From Gemmatimonadaceae bacterium (lineage in GTDB: Bacteria; Gemmatimonadota; Gemmatimonadetes; Gemmatimonadales; Gemmatimonadaceae), in the NCBI GenBank assembly GCA_013361745.1, contig JABFXM010000060.1:1-14242 (forward strand): a DNA stretch of 14,242 nt, in the 5' to 3' direction. The notes below the pieces were generated by a model. It saw nothing but the letters and a program-made list of their open reading frames with translations. It was not told where the DNA came from and did not search any database. This document shows positions 1 to 7,539 of the stretch, piece by piece; within the stretch, counting starts at the first letter, position 1, and each line of letters starts with the position of its first letter. The position numbers were made by a program, and so were the translations under genes.

Positions 1-984
1 GATGGCGGCGGCGACGTCCCCTTCGGTCTCCGGCTCACTCTCGCCGCCGCTGACGACCGCGTCGAGCGAGGGCTCGCGCTCCTCGCCGGGGGCGACGAAC
101 GGGTCGCCGCCGGCGACCAGCAGTGGCTGCGGCTCGGCGTCACCCATCTCGCGACGGAGGTCGGCGAGGGCGATGACACGGGACTCGCCGTCGGGCGCGC
201 GAAGGGTCACGCGATCGTTGAAGATATCGTTGGCGACGACCTTCTCCTCACCTCGCGCTGTCGCGATGATCTTTCCCTCCTTGGGAAAGCGCTTGCGCGC
301 GTGCACGTAGAACTCGTGCTCGTACCGGAGGCAGCACATCAGCCGTCCGCAGGAACCGCTGATCTGCGACGGATTGAGCGAGAGCTTCTGGTCCTTCGCG
401 ACGCCGAGGTTGACGGGACGCAGCTCGGGGAGCCAGGACGCGGAGCAGTACTGGCGTCCACAGCGCCCGATGCCATCGAGCCGCCTCGCCTCGTCGCGGA
501 CGCCGATCTGCTTCAACTCGATGCGCGCGCGAAAGAGCGTGGCGAGCTCGCGGACGAGGGCGCGGAAATCGACTCGCTTCTCGGCGCTGAAGTAGATCGT
601 GAGCTTCTTGCGGTCCCACTGCCACTCGGCGTCGGTGAGCTTCATGACGAGGCCGTGGGCGCGCACGCGCTCCATTGCCTTGCGGCGCGCGATCTCGTCT
701 TCGGCGCGGAGCTCGGCCTCGCGCTTCACGTCTTCGGGGACGGCGAGCCGCAGGACGCGGCGTGTAGCGTCACCGGTGGCGGCGCCATGCGGGACTCCGG
801 CGAAACGCTTCGTCGCGAGCTCTCCGGTCGCGCGAATGCGCCCGAGATCCTCGCCGCGGTCGACCTCGACGACGACGGGCGCGCCGACGGCGGGGACGGC
901 TTCGCCGTCCCAGAGGAAGAACTCGCGGCGGTTGCCCTTGAAGGCAACCTCCAGCAGTTCATTGCGCCGGGCGTCGGTCAACAC
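1..984 (-). CDS. ricT: PSP1-domain protein RicT-like (partial, C-terminus beyond the left edge)
   Basis: Reading leftward from GTG at 984 gives 328 uninterrupted codons to the window edge, so the stop is missing. The N-terminus (LTDARRNELLEVAFKGN) leads into a PSP1-type core. It contains the family's cysteine set: C175 and C180 in GRCGRQYCSASW, then C212, C217 and C218 in SGSCGRLMCCLRYE. In Bacillus, RicT (YaaT) belongs to the RicA-RicF-RicT complex, which carries Fe-S clusters and helps RNase Y mature mRNAs. Outside Firmicutes the partners are often not recognised, so the role here is open. From about residue 285 the protein becomes acidic and low-complexity, probably a disordered tail. The start is GTG at 984 or the adjacent TTG at 981; neither has a clear Shine-Dalgarno sequence and no in-frame ATG lies just upstream. 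The 99-base gap to accA holds a small GGCGG-CATA-CCGCC hairpin (1050-1063). It is probably the last visible gene of the dnaE-accA-ricT transcript. Family assignment is firm; cellular role is inferred. Confidence 0.87.
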   Translation of the reverse strand, partial: MLTDARRNELLEVAFKGNRREFFLWDGEAVPAVGAPVVVEVDRGEDLGRIRATGELATKRFAGVPHGAATGDATRRVLRLAVPEDVKREAELRAEDEIARRKAMERVRAHGLVMKLTDAEWQWDRKKLTIYFSAEKRVDFRALVRELATLFRARIELKQIGVRDEARRLDGIGRCGRQYCSASWLPELRPVNLGVAKDQKLSLNPSQISGSCGRLMCCLRYEHEFYVHARKRFPKEGKIIATARGEEKVVANDIFNDRVTLRAPDGESRVIALADLRREMGDAEPQPLLVAGGDPFVAPGEEREPSLDAVVSGGESEPETEGDVAAAI

Positions 985-1083
985 TGCGAGGAGAGACGAG
1001 GGAGGCGAGAGATGAGCGAGAAGCGGGTGATGCGAAAGTATCGTTCGATGGCGGCATACCGCCGGACGCGGGCGAGCCGCGCG

Positions 1084-2055
1084 TCAGCCTTCCGCGACTC
1101 GTCCCATGCCAAGGTACTTCTCGCGCCGCCGCCGAACGAGCTTGTCGGGCTTGTACTTCCGGAGCTCGTCGAGATTGCGGATGAGCGCCTCCTGCACCGC
1201 CTTCGCCGTCGCCTCCTGGCTGGAGTGCGCGCCGCCGGGCGGCTCGGGGATGATCTCGTCGATCACGCGCAGCTCGTAGAGGTCAGGCGCGGTGATGCGG
1301 AGGGCCGAGGCGGCGCGCTCGCGCATCTCGGGACTCTTGCCGTCCTTCCAGAGGATCGCGGCGCAACCTTCGATGGTGATCACGGAATACACCGCGTTCT
1401 CGAGCATGAGCACGCGGTCGGCGACGCCGAGAGCGAGCGCGCCACCGGAGCCGCCCTCGCCGATGACCGTGGCGATGATCGGGACCTCGAGCTGCGCCAT
1501 CTCGTAGAGATTGCGCGCGATCGCCTCGCTCTGCCCGCGCTCCTCGGCGCCGAGACCGGCCCACGCACCCGGCGTGTCGATGAAGGTGAGCACCGGGACG
1601 TGGAACTTCTCGGCGAGCTTCATCAACCGGAGCGCCTTGCGGTAGCCCTCGGGATGCGGCATCCCGAAGTTGCGCTTCAGGTTCTCCTTCGTGTCGCGGC
1701 CGCGCTGCTGGCCGATCACCATGACGGTCTCGCCGTCGAGACGCGCCCAGCCGCCGACGATGGCGGCGTCCTCGCGAAAGGCGCGGTCGCCGTGGAGCTC
1801 GATCCAGTCGGTGAAGGCGAGGCGGATGTAGTCGAGGGTGAAAGGCCGCTTGTTGTTGCGCGCGACCTGCACCCGCTGCAGCGGTGTGAGGTTCTTGTAG
1901 ATCTGGTCCCGCAGGTCGGACAGCTTCCGCTCGAGCGGCGCGATCTCGCTGCCGACATCGAGCCGCTGGCCGTCGGCGAGCCGTTTCAGCTCGTCGATCT
2001 GCTTCTCCAGCTCGGCGATCGGTTTCTCGAACTCCATCACCGGTGCACTAGCCAT
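1084..2055 (-). CDS. accA: Acetyl-CoA carboxylase carboxyltransferase subunit alpha
   Basis: This 323-residue protein, close to the usual AccA length (E. coli 319), is the alpha half of the carboxyltransferase. With AccD it moves CO2 from carboxybiotin to acetyl-CoA, making malonyl-CoA for fatty-acid synthesis in the cytoplasm. An N-terminal helical region (FEKPIAELEKQIDELK) precedes the crotonase-like fold. Recognisable blocks are ELHGDRAF, GQQRGRDTKEN, FGMPHPEGYRKALRLM, FIDTPGAWAGLGAEERGQSE, VIGEGGSGGALALG and EGCAAILWKDG. Two blocks differ slightly from the commonest forms: DTPGAWAG instead of DTPGAYPG, and VITIEGCA instead of VISPEGCA. The ATG at 2055 is chosen because AGGGGG sits nine bases upstream; an internal ATG at 2037 has no comparable site, and the open frame extending to 2163 only adds residues overlapping dnaE. 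It starts 40 bases after the dnaE stop, an operon-like spacing. accD and the biotin subunits are not in the window. Confidence 0.96.
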   Translation of the reverse strand: MASAPVMEFEKPIAELEKQIDELKRLADGQRLDVGSEIAPLERKLSDLRDQIYKNLTPLQRVQVARNNKRPFTLDYIRLAFTDWIELHGDRAFREDAAIVGGWARLDGETVMVIGQQRGRDTKENLKRNFGMPHPEGYRKALRLMKLAEKFHVPVLTFIDTPGAWAGLGAEERGQSEAIARNLYEMAQLEVPIIATVIGEGGSGGALALGVADRVLMLENAVYSVITIEGCAAILWKDGKSPEMRERAASALRITAPDLYELRVIDEIIPEPPGGAHSSQEATAKAVQEALIRNLDELRKYKPDKLVRRRREKYLGMGRVAEG

Positions 2056-2095
2056 TTCCGGGCACCCCCTGGCAGCCGCTGCTTGCGTTAGGCAC

Positions 2096-5000
2096 TCAAC
2101 CGCCGCGAACGAGTTTGACGCGCTCGGCGCCGAGCACCGCGCGCAGCTCGGTGAGCGCGGCATTCGTCGCCGACAGCTTCAACGAGCGTGAGCGCAGGCG
2201 CGCGCGGGAGCCGCTGCCGTCGCTCCAGTGGAGCTCGAGGGCGGACGGTCCCGGGTGCGCTTCGACGACGGAGCGTACGTCTTCCATGACTTCAGGCGCG
2301 ATCTTCGCGCCCTGTGCGAGCTGAATCGCGATCGCGACCTGGCCGCTGTGCTGCACGGCGGCGAGCGGCGTCACCGTCTCGACGATGAACGTCGGGCTCT
2401 CGCCGCCCTGGTCGCGCTTGGAGTAACCACCCTTCAGGAGAACGGGCACGTCGACGCGGATCTGGTGCGCGAGGTTGGCCCACGCCTCGGGGAAGACGAG
2501 CACCTCGGAAGATCCCGAAAAGTCCTCGACTGTCAACCGCGCGAACTCGGCGCCGGACTTCTTCGAGATCTGCTTCTTCACCGCGGTGATCACGACGCCG
2601 AGCGTCATCTGGTCGGACGTCCAGTTGCCGAGCTGCGCGACCTGGTGCGTGGCGAAGAGCTCACACTCGGTGCGATACGGCTCGAGCGGATGGCCCGAGA
2701 TGTAGAAGCCGAGGATCTCCTTCTCGCGTTGCAGCCGCTCCGATTCCGGCCAGGGTGAAGCGACGGGAAGAGTCGCGGTGGTCCCGCGCGAGCTGGCGCC
2801 GCCGTTCGACGAGGGATCGCCGAAGAGCGACACCTGACCGCTCGCCTTCTCGTCCTGCTTGAGCGACGCCTCGGCGATCGCGTCGTCGAGCGCCTTCGCG
2901 AACTGCGCGCGATGCCCGCCGAGCGAGTCGAGCGCGCCGGCGCCGATGAGCGCCTCGAAGACGCGCTTGTTGCAGACGCGGAGGTCGACACGCTCGCAGA
3001 GGTCGTGCAGCGAGACGATCGGCTTCTCGTGGCGCGCGGCGAGGATCGAGTCGATCGCCGAGCGGCCGACGTTGCGGATGGCGCCGAGCCCGAAGCGAAC
3101 CTGCCGGTCGCCGATCACGGTGAACTTGTAGCCGCTCTCGTTGACGTCGGGCGGGAGGATCTCGAGCCCGAGCTCGCGCGCCTCGTTGATGTACTTCACG
3201 ACGCTGTCCGTGTCGCCGATGCAGGCCGAGAGCATCGCCGCCATGAAGTCGGCGGGATAGTGCGCCTTGAGCCACGCGGTGTGGTACGCGATGATCGAGT
3301 AGGCGACCGCGTGCGACTTGTTGAAGCCGTAGCGGCCGAAGGTCTCGATCTGTCCGGCGAGGTCCTCGATGATCCGGCGATCGAAGCCGCGCTCCACCGA
3401 CTTCTCGACGAACTTGCCGAGCTCCTTGCGGATCAGCTCCGCGTCCTTCTTGCCGACCGCCTTGCGGAGCACGTCGGCTTCGGCGAGGGAGATGCCGGCG
3501 AGCACCTGCGCGATGCGCATCACCTGCTCCTGATAGGTGATGACGCCGAGCGTCTCGCTGAGGATCGACTCGAGCTCGGGGAGGAGGTAGCTCACCGGCT
3601 CGTCGCCGCGCTTGCGGCGGACGTAGACCATGTGCATCCCGCTGTCGAGCGGGCCGGGTCGCAGCAGCGCGTTCGACGCGACGATGTCGTCGAAGCGGTC
3701 GCAGCGCATCTGCCGGAGCACGTCGGTGGCGAGATTCGACTCGAACTGGAAGACGCCGGCGGTACGTCCGCTGCGCAGCATCTTGAAGGTGTCCGGGTCG
3801 TCGAGCGGGAGCGAGTCGAGGTCGATCTTCTTTCCCGTGCGCCGCTCGATCGAGGCCACCGCGTCGGTGAGGACGGTGAGCGTCGTGAGGCCGAGGAAGT
3901 CCATCTTCAGCATCCCGGCCTTCTCGAGCGCGTTCATGTCGTACTGCGTGACGACGACGTTCTCGTCGTCGCCGGCGCCGGCGCCCTTGGAGGACTGCGT
4001 GCAGGTCGGGACGTAGTCGTCGAGCGGGCCGGGGGCGATGACGACGCCGGCCGCGTGCACGCCCGTGTGGCGCGACAGTCCCTCGAGCGCCTTTGCGTAG
4101 TCGAGGAGCTGCCGATAGCGCTCGTCGGTCTTGTAGACGCGGGCGACGTCGGGGATCTGCTCGATCGCCTCGGCGACGGTGAGGGAGAAGTTCGGCTGAT
4201 TGGGGATCAGCTTGGCGAGGGCGTCGGTCTCCTGGGGGGTGAAGCCCAGCGTGCGCCCGACGTCCTTGATCGCGGCGCGCGACTTCATCGTCCCGAAGGT
4301 GACGATCTGGCCGACCGACTCCTTGCCGTACTTCTGCCTGACGTACTCGATGACCTCCCCGCGCCGCTCGAAGCAGAAGTCGACGTCGATGTCCGGCATC
4401 GAGACGCGCTCCGGATTCAGGAAGCGCTCGAAGAGGAGATCGAACTTCAGCGGGCAGACGTTGGTGATCTTCAGCGCATACGCGACGAGGGACCCCGCCG
4501 CCGACCCACGGCCAGGACCGACGGGGATGCCGCGGTCGCGCGCCGCCTTGATGAAGTCGTAGACGATGAGGAAGTAGCCGGCGTAGCCGGTCTTGACGAT
4601 GACCCCGAGCTCGTAGTCGAGCCGCTCCTTCACCTCTGGCGGGAGCGGTGTGCCGTAGCGCTCCTCGGCGCCCTCCGTGGCGAGCCTGACGAGCAGGTCG
4701 TTCTCGGACGCGACGTCCTGCGGGAGGGGAAACGAGGGGACGTGATACTTCTTCCCGAACTCGACGCTGACCTCGTCGGCGATCTTGAGCGTGTTCTCGA
4801 GGACGTCGGGACGACCCTTGAAGCGCGCCGCGATCTCGGGGGCGCTCTTGAAGTAGAGTCCCTGGTCGTAGTGCATCCGGTCGGCGTCGCTGCGATCCTT
4901 GCCGAGGCCGATGCAGAGCAGCACGTCGTGCGAGTCGTGATCCTCGCGACGGAGGAAGTGCGCGTCGTTGGTCGCGACGACCGGAAGGCCGACGTCGTCG

Positions 5001-5581
5001 GCGAGGCGGAAGATCTGGTCGTTGAGCTTCGCCTGGCCCTCGGAGTCGTGCGCCTGCACCTCGAGGTAGTAGCGCCCCTCGAAAAGCTCCGCGTACCACG
5101 CGGCGGCTTCCTTCGCCTTCTCGTACTCGTTCGCCATGAGGTGCTGCGCGACCTCACCGGCGAGGCATGCCGACGTGACGACGATTCCCTCGGCGTGCCT
5201 CGCGAGAAGCTCGCGGTCGACGCGCGGCTTGACGTAGAAGCCCTCCGTGTAGGCGAGGGAGGAGAGCTTCACCAGGTTGCGGTAGCCGATCGCGTTCTGC
5301 GCGAGGAGGACGAGGTGGTAGTACGGTTTCATCCCTGGCGCGGGGCGCGCCTTCACGCGGCGGTCGCCGGTCGCGACGTACGCCTCCATGCCGAGGATCG
5401 GGCGGAGCTTCGCCTTCCGCGCCTTCTCCTGGAACTCCCACGCCGCGTGCATGTTGCCGTGATCAGTGATCGCGAGCGCGGGCTGCTCGAACTCGAGCGC
5501 CCGTGCGATCAGACTCTCGATCCGGTTGGCGCCGTCGAGGAGTGAGTACTCCGAATGACAATGCAGGTGTACGAAGGACAT
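2096..5581 (-). CDS. dnaE: DNA polymerase III subunit alpha
   Basis: This 1161-residue protein is the replicative polymerase catalytic subunit, of DnaE1-type length. The PHP domain occupies about residues 1-270. The palm carries GPGRGSAAGS (355-364) and PDIDVDF (396-402), giving catalytic D399 and D401, with a third Asp at D561 in KMDFLGL; these match E. coli D401, D403 and D555. A sliding-clamp binding motif, QVSLF (916-920), lies before the C-terminal OB fold (about 980-1060), as in E. coli. The PHP metal ligands look complete: H7, H9, D16, H41, E66, H89, C139, D206 and H208. They line up with the nine ligands known from Mycobacterium tuberculosis DnaE1, so a PHP proofreading exonuclease is inferred. 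The ATG at 5581 is preferred over TTG at 5584 because the protein then begins MSFVHLHCHS and the upstream promoter places +1 exactly there. accA follows 40 bases later. The identification is certain; the exonuclease activity is inferred. Confidence 0.98.
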   Translation of the reverse strand: MSFVHLHCHSEYSLLDGANRIESLIARALEFEQPALAITDHGNMHAAWEFQEKARKAKLRPILGMEAYVATGDRRVKARPAPGMKPYYHLVLLAQNAIGYRNLVKLSSLAYTEGFYVKPRVDRELLARHAEGIVVTSACLAGEVAQHLMANEYEKAKEAAAWYAELFEGRYYLEVQAHDSEGQAKLNDQIFRLADDVGLPVVATNDAHFLRREDHDSHDVLLCIGLGKDRSDADRMHYDQGLYFKSAPEIAARFKGRPDVLENTLKIADEVSVEFGKKYHVPSFPLPQDVASENDLLVRLATEGAEERYGTPLPPEVKERLDYELGVIVKTGYAGYFLIVYDFIKAARDRGIPVGPGRGSAAGSLVAYALKITNVCPLKFDLLFERFLNPERVSMPDIDVDFCFERRGEVIEYVRQKYGKESVGQIVTFGTMKSRAAIKDVGRTLGFTPQETDALAKLIPNQPNFSLTVAEAIEQIPDVARVYKTDERYRQLLDYAKALEGLSRHTGVHAAGVVIAPGPLDDYVPTCTQSSKGAGAGDDENVVVTQYDMNALEKAGMLKMDFLGLTTLTVLTDAVASIERRTGKKIDLDSLPLDDPDTFKMLRSGRTAGVFQFESNLATDVLRQMRCDRFDDIVASNALLRPGPLDSGMHMVYVRRKRGDEPVSYLLPELESILSETLGVITYQEQVMRIAQVLAGISLAEADVLRKAVGKKDAELIRKELGKFVEKSVERGFDRRIIEDLAGQIETFGRYGFNKSHAVAYSIIAYHTAWLKAHYPADFMAAMLSACIGDTDSVVKYINEARELGLEILPPDVNESGYKFTVIGDRQVRFGLGAIRNVGRSAIDSILAARHEKPIVSLHDLCERVDLRVCNKRVFEALIGAGALDSLGGHRAQFAKALDDAIAEASLKQDEKASGQVSLFGDPSSNGGASSRGTTATLPVASPWPESERLQREKEILGFYISGHPLEPYRTECELFATHQVAQLGNWTSDQMTLGVVITAVKKQISKKSGAEFARLTVEDFSGSSEVLVFPEAWANLAHQIRVDVPVLLKGGYSKRDQGGESPTFIVETVTPLAAVQHSGQVAIAIQLAQGAKIAPEVMEDVRSVVEAHPGPSALELHWSDGSGSRARLRSRSLKLSATNAALTELRAVLGAERVKLVRGG

Positions 5582-5587
5582 CAACGC

Positions 5588-5616
5588 ATAATAGTCGGCA
5601 GGGAGGGCATTCGCAA
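5588..5616 (-). promoter_or_regulatory. dnaE promoter, apparently leaderless
   Basis: On the minus strand, TTGCGA (5616-5611) is followed by a 17-base spacer and TATTAT (5593-5588). These match the sigma-70-type consensus boxes at four and five of six positions. Only six bases (GCGTTG) separate the -10 box from the dnaE ATG, so +1 is predicted on the A of the start codon. No Shine-Dalgarno sequence precedes the ATG, which fits a leaderless mRNA. Transcription start mapping has not been done; this is read from sequence alone. Confidence 0.6.
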
Positions 5617-5645
5617 AGCGATCCCGGGCAGATCTAAGGCGTTGT

Positions 5646-5661
5646 TGTAACTGGCGTTACA
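5646..5661. promoter_or_regulatory. Perfect inverted repeat TGTAAC-TGGC-GTTACA, candidate operator
   Basis: Two perfect 6-base arms are separated by four bases, in the divergent spacer between dnaE and the M30-like peptidase gene. It lies 30 bases upstream of the dnaE -35 box. The AT-rich arms stand out against the GC-rich background. Size and symmetry suit a dimeric transcription factor. The bound factor cannot be named from sequence, and chance cannot be excluded from one copy. Confidence 0.4.
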
Positions 5662-5694
5662 GCGCGCTGGGGGTGCCGTCGGCAGGTTGACGGG

Positions 5695-5720
5695 TAGCCT
5701 GGTGACAGCTTCCGAGGCTA
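5695..5720. repeat. Interrupted inverted repeat TAGCCT...AGGCTA
   Basis: Perfect 6-base arms at 5695-5700 and 5715-5720 flank a 14-base loop, 65 bases upstream of the peptidase ATG at 5785. A TTGACG hexamer overlaps the left side (5687-5692). The only nearby -10-like string, TATCGT (5719-5724), is 26 bases away from it, too far for a standard promoter. The repeat may be a regulatory site or chance. Confidence 0.25.
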
Positions 5721-5784
5721 TCGTTGTGCCAGGGAACGTCATTCGCTCACCAGTGTACCCCCGTTCCGCCTTTCCAGGAGTCGC

Positions 5785-7539
5785 ATGCTCCGTCGCATCG
5801 CCAGCGCTCAGGTGATCCTGACGCTCGCCGTCCTGACCGCTGCCTGCTCGTCGGAGCGCGTGGCCGCCCCGAAGAGCAACGTCCAGTCGTGCGGCGCCTC
5901 GGCCGACCTGATCGGCTCCTTCGACCCGTCGGGCGATGTCGAGCCGGTCGCGTTTCCGCTCGGTCCCACTCTCCAGCGAGCGTCGGCGGCGGCGTCGCTG
6001 TCGATCGCGCCGCTGAATGGCGCGGTCGTGGGCTTCCCGGCGCCGAGCGCTCAGCTCAACGACACGAACGCGCGATACCTCGTCGTCCCGCAGTACCCCG
6101 TGCAGGGGGCGATGCCGGACTCGACTCCCTTCACACTATCGGTCGGCACCGGGGCGGTGGCGGTCGCGACGCCATTCAGCCAGGCGGAGCTGACTCTCAG
6201 TGCACAGGGCGCGTTCGACGCGCGTCTGCGGCGCATCGAGACGCGGCTGCCGCTCACGGGTCGCCTCGACCCGCACGGTGGCGCGGCGCGAGTCGCCGGG
6301 GCCTCCACCGGCCCGGAAGCCGTGCGGAAGTTCTACGTGCTCGGCAGCATCGACGGGAACTGCTTCGTGCAGACGACGGCGCGGCTGCGGTACTCCGGCG
6401 CTCGCGTCTACATCTACGAGGACACGGGGGTCCAGGACACGCTCAGCACGAGCGAGTACGCGGACTTCGGGAAGCTGTTCGACGAGGTGCTCTATCCGAT
6501 CGACACGGGGGCGTTCGGCTCCCCGTCGGACGTCGACGGGAACGGGCACATCATCGTGCTGCTGTCGCAGAGGATCAATCAGCTCACAGCCAAGGCGGAC
6601 TGCTCGACGAAGGGCTACATCGCGGGCTACTTCTTCGGCTACGACCTGAGCAACGGAAGCGGGTCGAACAGGAGCGAGATCTTCTACTCGATCGCACCCG
6701 ACGTGGCGGCGCGCTACAGTTGCGCCCACACGATCGCGCAGGTGAAGCGCGGGACGCCGCCGACGTTCATTCACGAGTTCCAGCACATGATCTCGTACAA
6801 CCAGCATGTGCTGCTGCGCGGCGGGCAGGGCGAGGCGACGTGGCTCAACGAGGGGCTGAGCCACATCGCGGAGGAGCTGGGATCCAAGTACTACGAAGCG
6901 AAGTACCCGGCGCCGCTCGGCCGGACCAGCCCGACGCAGCTCTTCCCCGATTCGTCGCAGGGATTCATCGTCCCGGACTTCCAGAACGCGTACAACTATC
7001 TGCGGTCCTCGCGAAAGCATTCGGTGACGACGTTCGCGGGGGTGGGGACGCTGGAGGAGCGCGGCGCGGCATGGCTGTTCCTGCGCTGGCTCGGTGACCA
7101 GAAGGGTGAACAGATCTACAAGCAGTTGGACCAGACGACACGACGCGGGATCGACAACGTCGCGGCGGCCGCGGGCGAGCCGTTCCCGGCGCTGTTCGGC
7201 GACTTCGGGATCGCGACCTACGCGGACAGCATCGACGGTGTGCCGCGGACGTCGGTGCCGCAGCGCTACCGGTTCACGTCGCGCGATACGCGGAAGATCT
7301 TCGCGCGGATCGCATGCGGTACGGCGGTCCCCGGCCAGAGCTGTACGCCGCCGATCACCCCGGACACACTCGGCTGCGCGAACTCCTCGACGGAGTCGAT
7401 GGTGCAGGGGACGTCGGCGTACTACCTGATCGGTGGAAGCGCGGGGTGCAGCTCGACGCGCATCGACATGACGGCGTCGGGAGGGGGGACACTCCCGTCG
7501 GCGCTGCAGCCCCAGATCGCGATCTTCCGTCTGCCCTGA
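5785..7539 (+). CDS. Exported M30 (hyicolysin)-like zinc metallopeptidase, probable lipoprotein
   Basis: This 584-residue protein starts at an ATG with AGGAG (5776-5780) four bases upstream. It begins MLRR, then a hydrophobic stretch, then LTAAC with C21. That is a signal peptidase II-type lipobox, although Thr at -3 is less usual than Leu. The zinc site is HEFQH (330-334) followed by NEGLSH (355-360), where E356 fits the third ligand of an HExxH+E gluzincin. DVDGNGH (249-255), a Ca-binding-like loop before the catalytic part, also occurs in M30 and M6 relatives. Several cysteines outside the signal peptide (for example in the CGTAVPGQSC and LGCANSS region near the C-terminus) suggest disulfides in an oxidising compartment. 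The likely role is breakdown of extracellular or envelope protein; the substrate is unknown. It diverges from dnaE and is followed directly by a second metallopeptidase gene, probably co-transcribed. The peptidase call is strong; the family name M30 is likely but not certain. Confidence 0.82.
   Translation: MLRRIASAQVILTLAVLTAACSSERVAAPKSNVQSCGASADLIGSFDPSGDVEPVAFPLGPTLQRASAAASLSIAPLNGAVVGFPAPSAQLNDTNARYLVVPQYPVQGAMPDSTPFTLSVGTGAVAVATPFSQAELTLSAQGAFDARLRRIETRLPLTGRLDPHGGAARVAGASTGPEAVRKFYVLGSIDGNCFVQTTARLRYSGARVYIYEDTGVQDTLSTSEYADFGKLFDEVLYPIDTGAFGSPSDVDGNGHIIVLLSQRINQLTAKADCSTKGYIAGYFFGYDLSNGSGSNRSEIFYSIAPDVAARYSCAHTIAQVKRGTPPTFIHEFQHMISYNQHVLLRGGQGEATWLNEGLSHIAEELGSKYYEAKYPAPLGRTSPTQLFPDSSQGFIVPDFQNAYNYLRSSRKHSVTTFAGVGTLEERGAAWLFLRWLGDQKGEQIYKQLDQTTRRGIDNVAAAAGEPFPALFGDFGIATYADSIDGVPRTSVPQRYRFTSRDTRKIFARIACGTAVPGQSCTPPITPDTLGCANSSTESMVQGTSAYYLIGGSAGCSSTRIDMTASGGGTLPSALQPQIAIFRLP

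Noticed and set aside
301..2091. Long open frame of 596 codons on the plus strand opposite ricT and accA
   Set aside because: It is antisense to two clearly recognised genes, has Arg/Glu/Leu/Asp-rich composition typical of shadows in GC-rich DNA, and shows no domain.
2661..5099. Open frame of 812 codons on the minus strand in another frame of dnaE
   Set aside because: It overlaps dnaE on the same strand in a different frame and is almost entirely Arg, Ala, Gly and Pro; a frame shadow.
2912..5545. Open frame of 877 codons on the plus strand opposite dnaE
   Set aside because: Its composition (Val, Asp, Leu, Arg, Glu runs) mirrors the complement of dnaE codons, it has no recognisable motif, and dnaE is certain on the other strand.
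5687..5724. TTGACG and TATCGT as a promoter for the M30-like gene
   Set aside because: The spacing of 26 bases is far from the usual 16-18, so I did not annotate it as a promoter.
5724..7097. Plus-strand frame of 457 codons overlapping the M30-like gene
   Set aside because: It is out of frame with a gene that has a signal peptide, Shine-Dalgarno sequence and zinc motif; its own product is Arg/Gly-rich without motifs.
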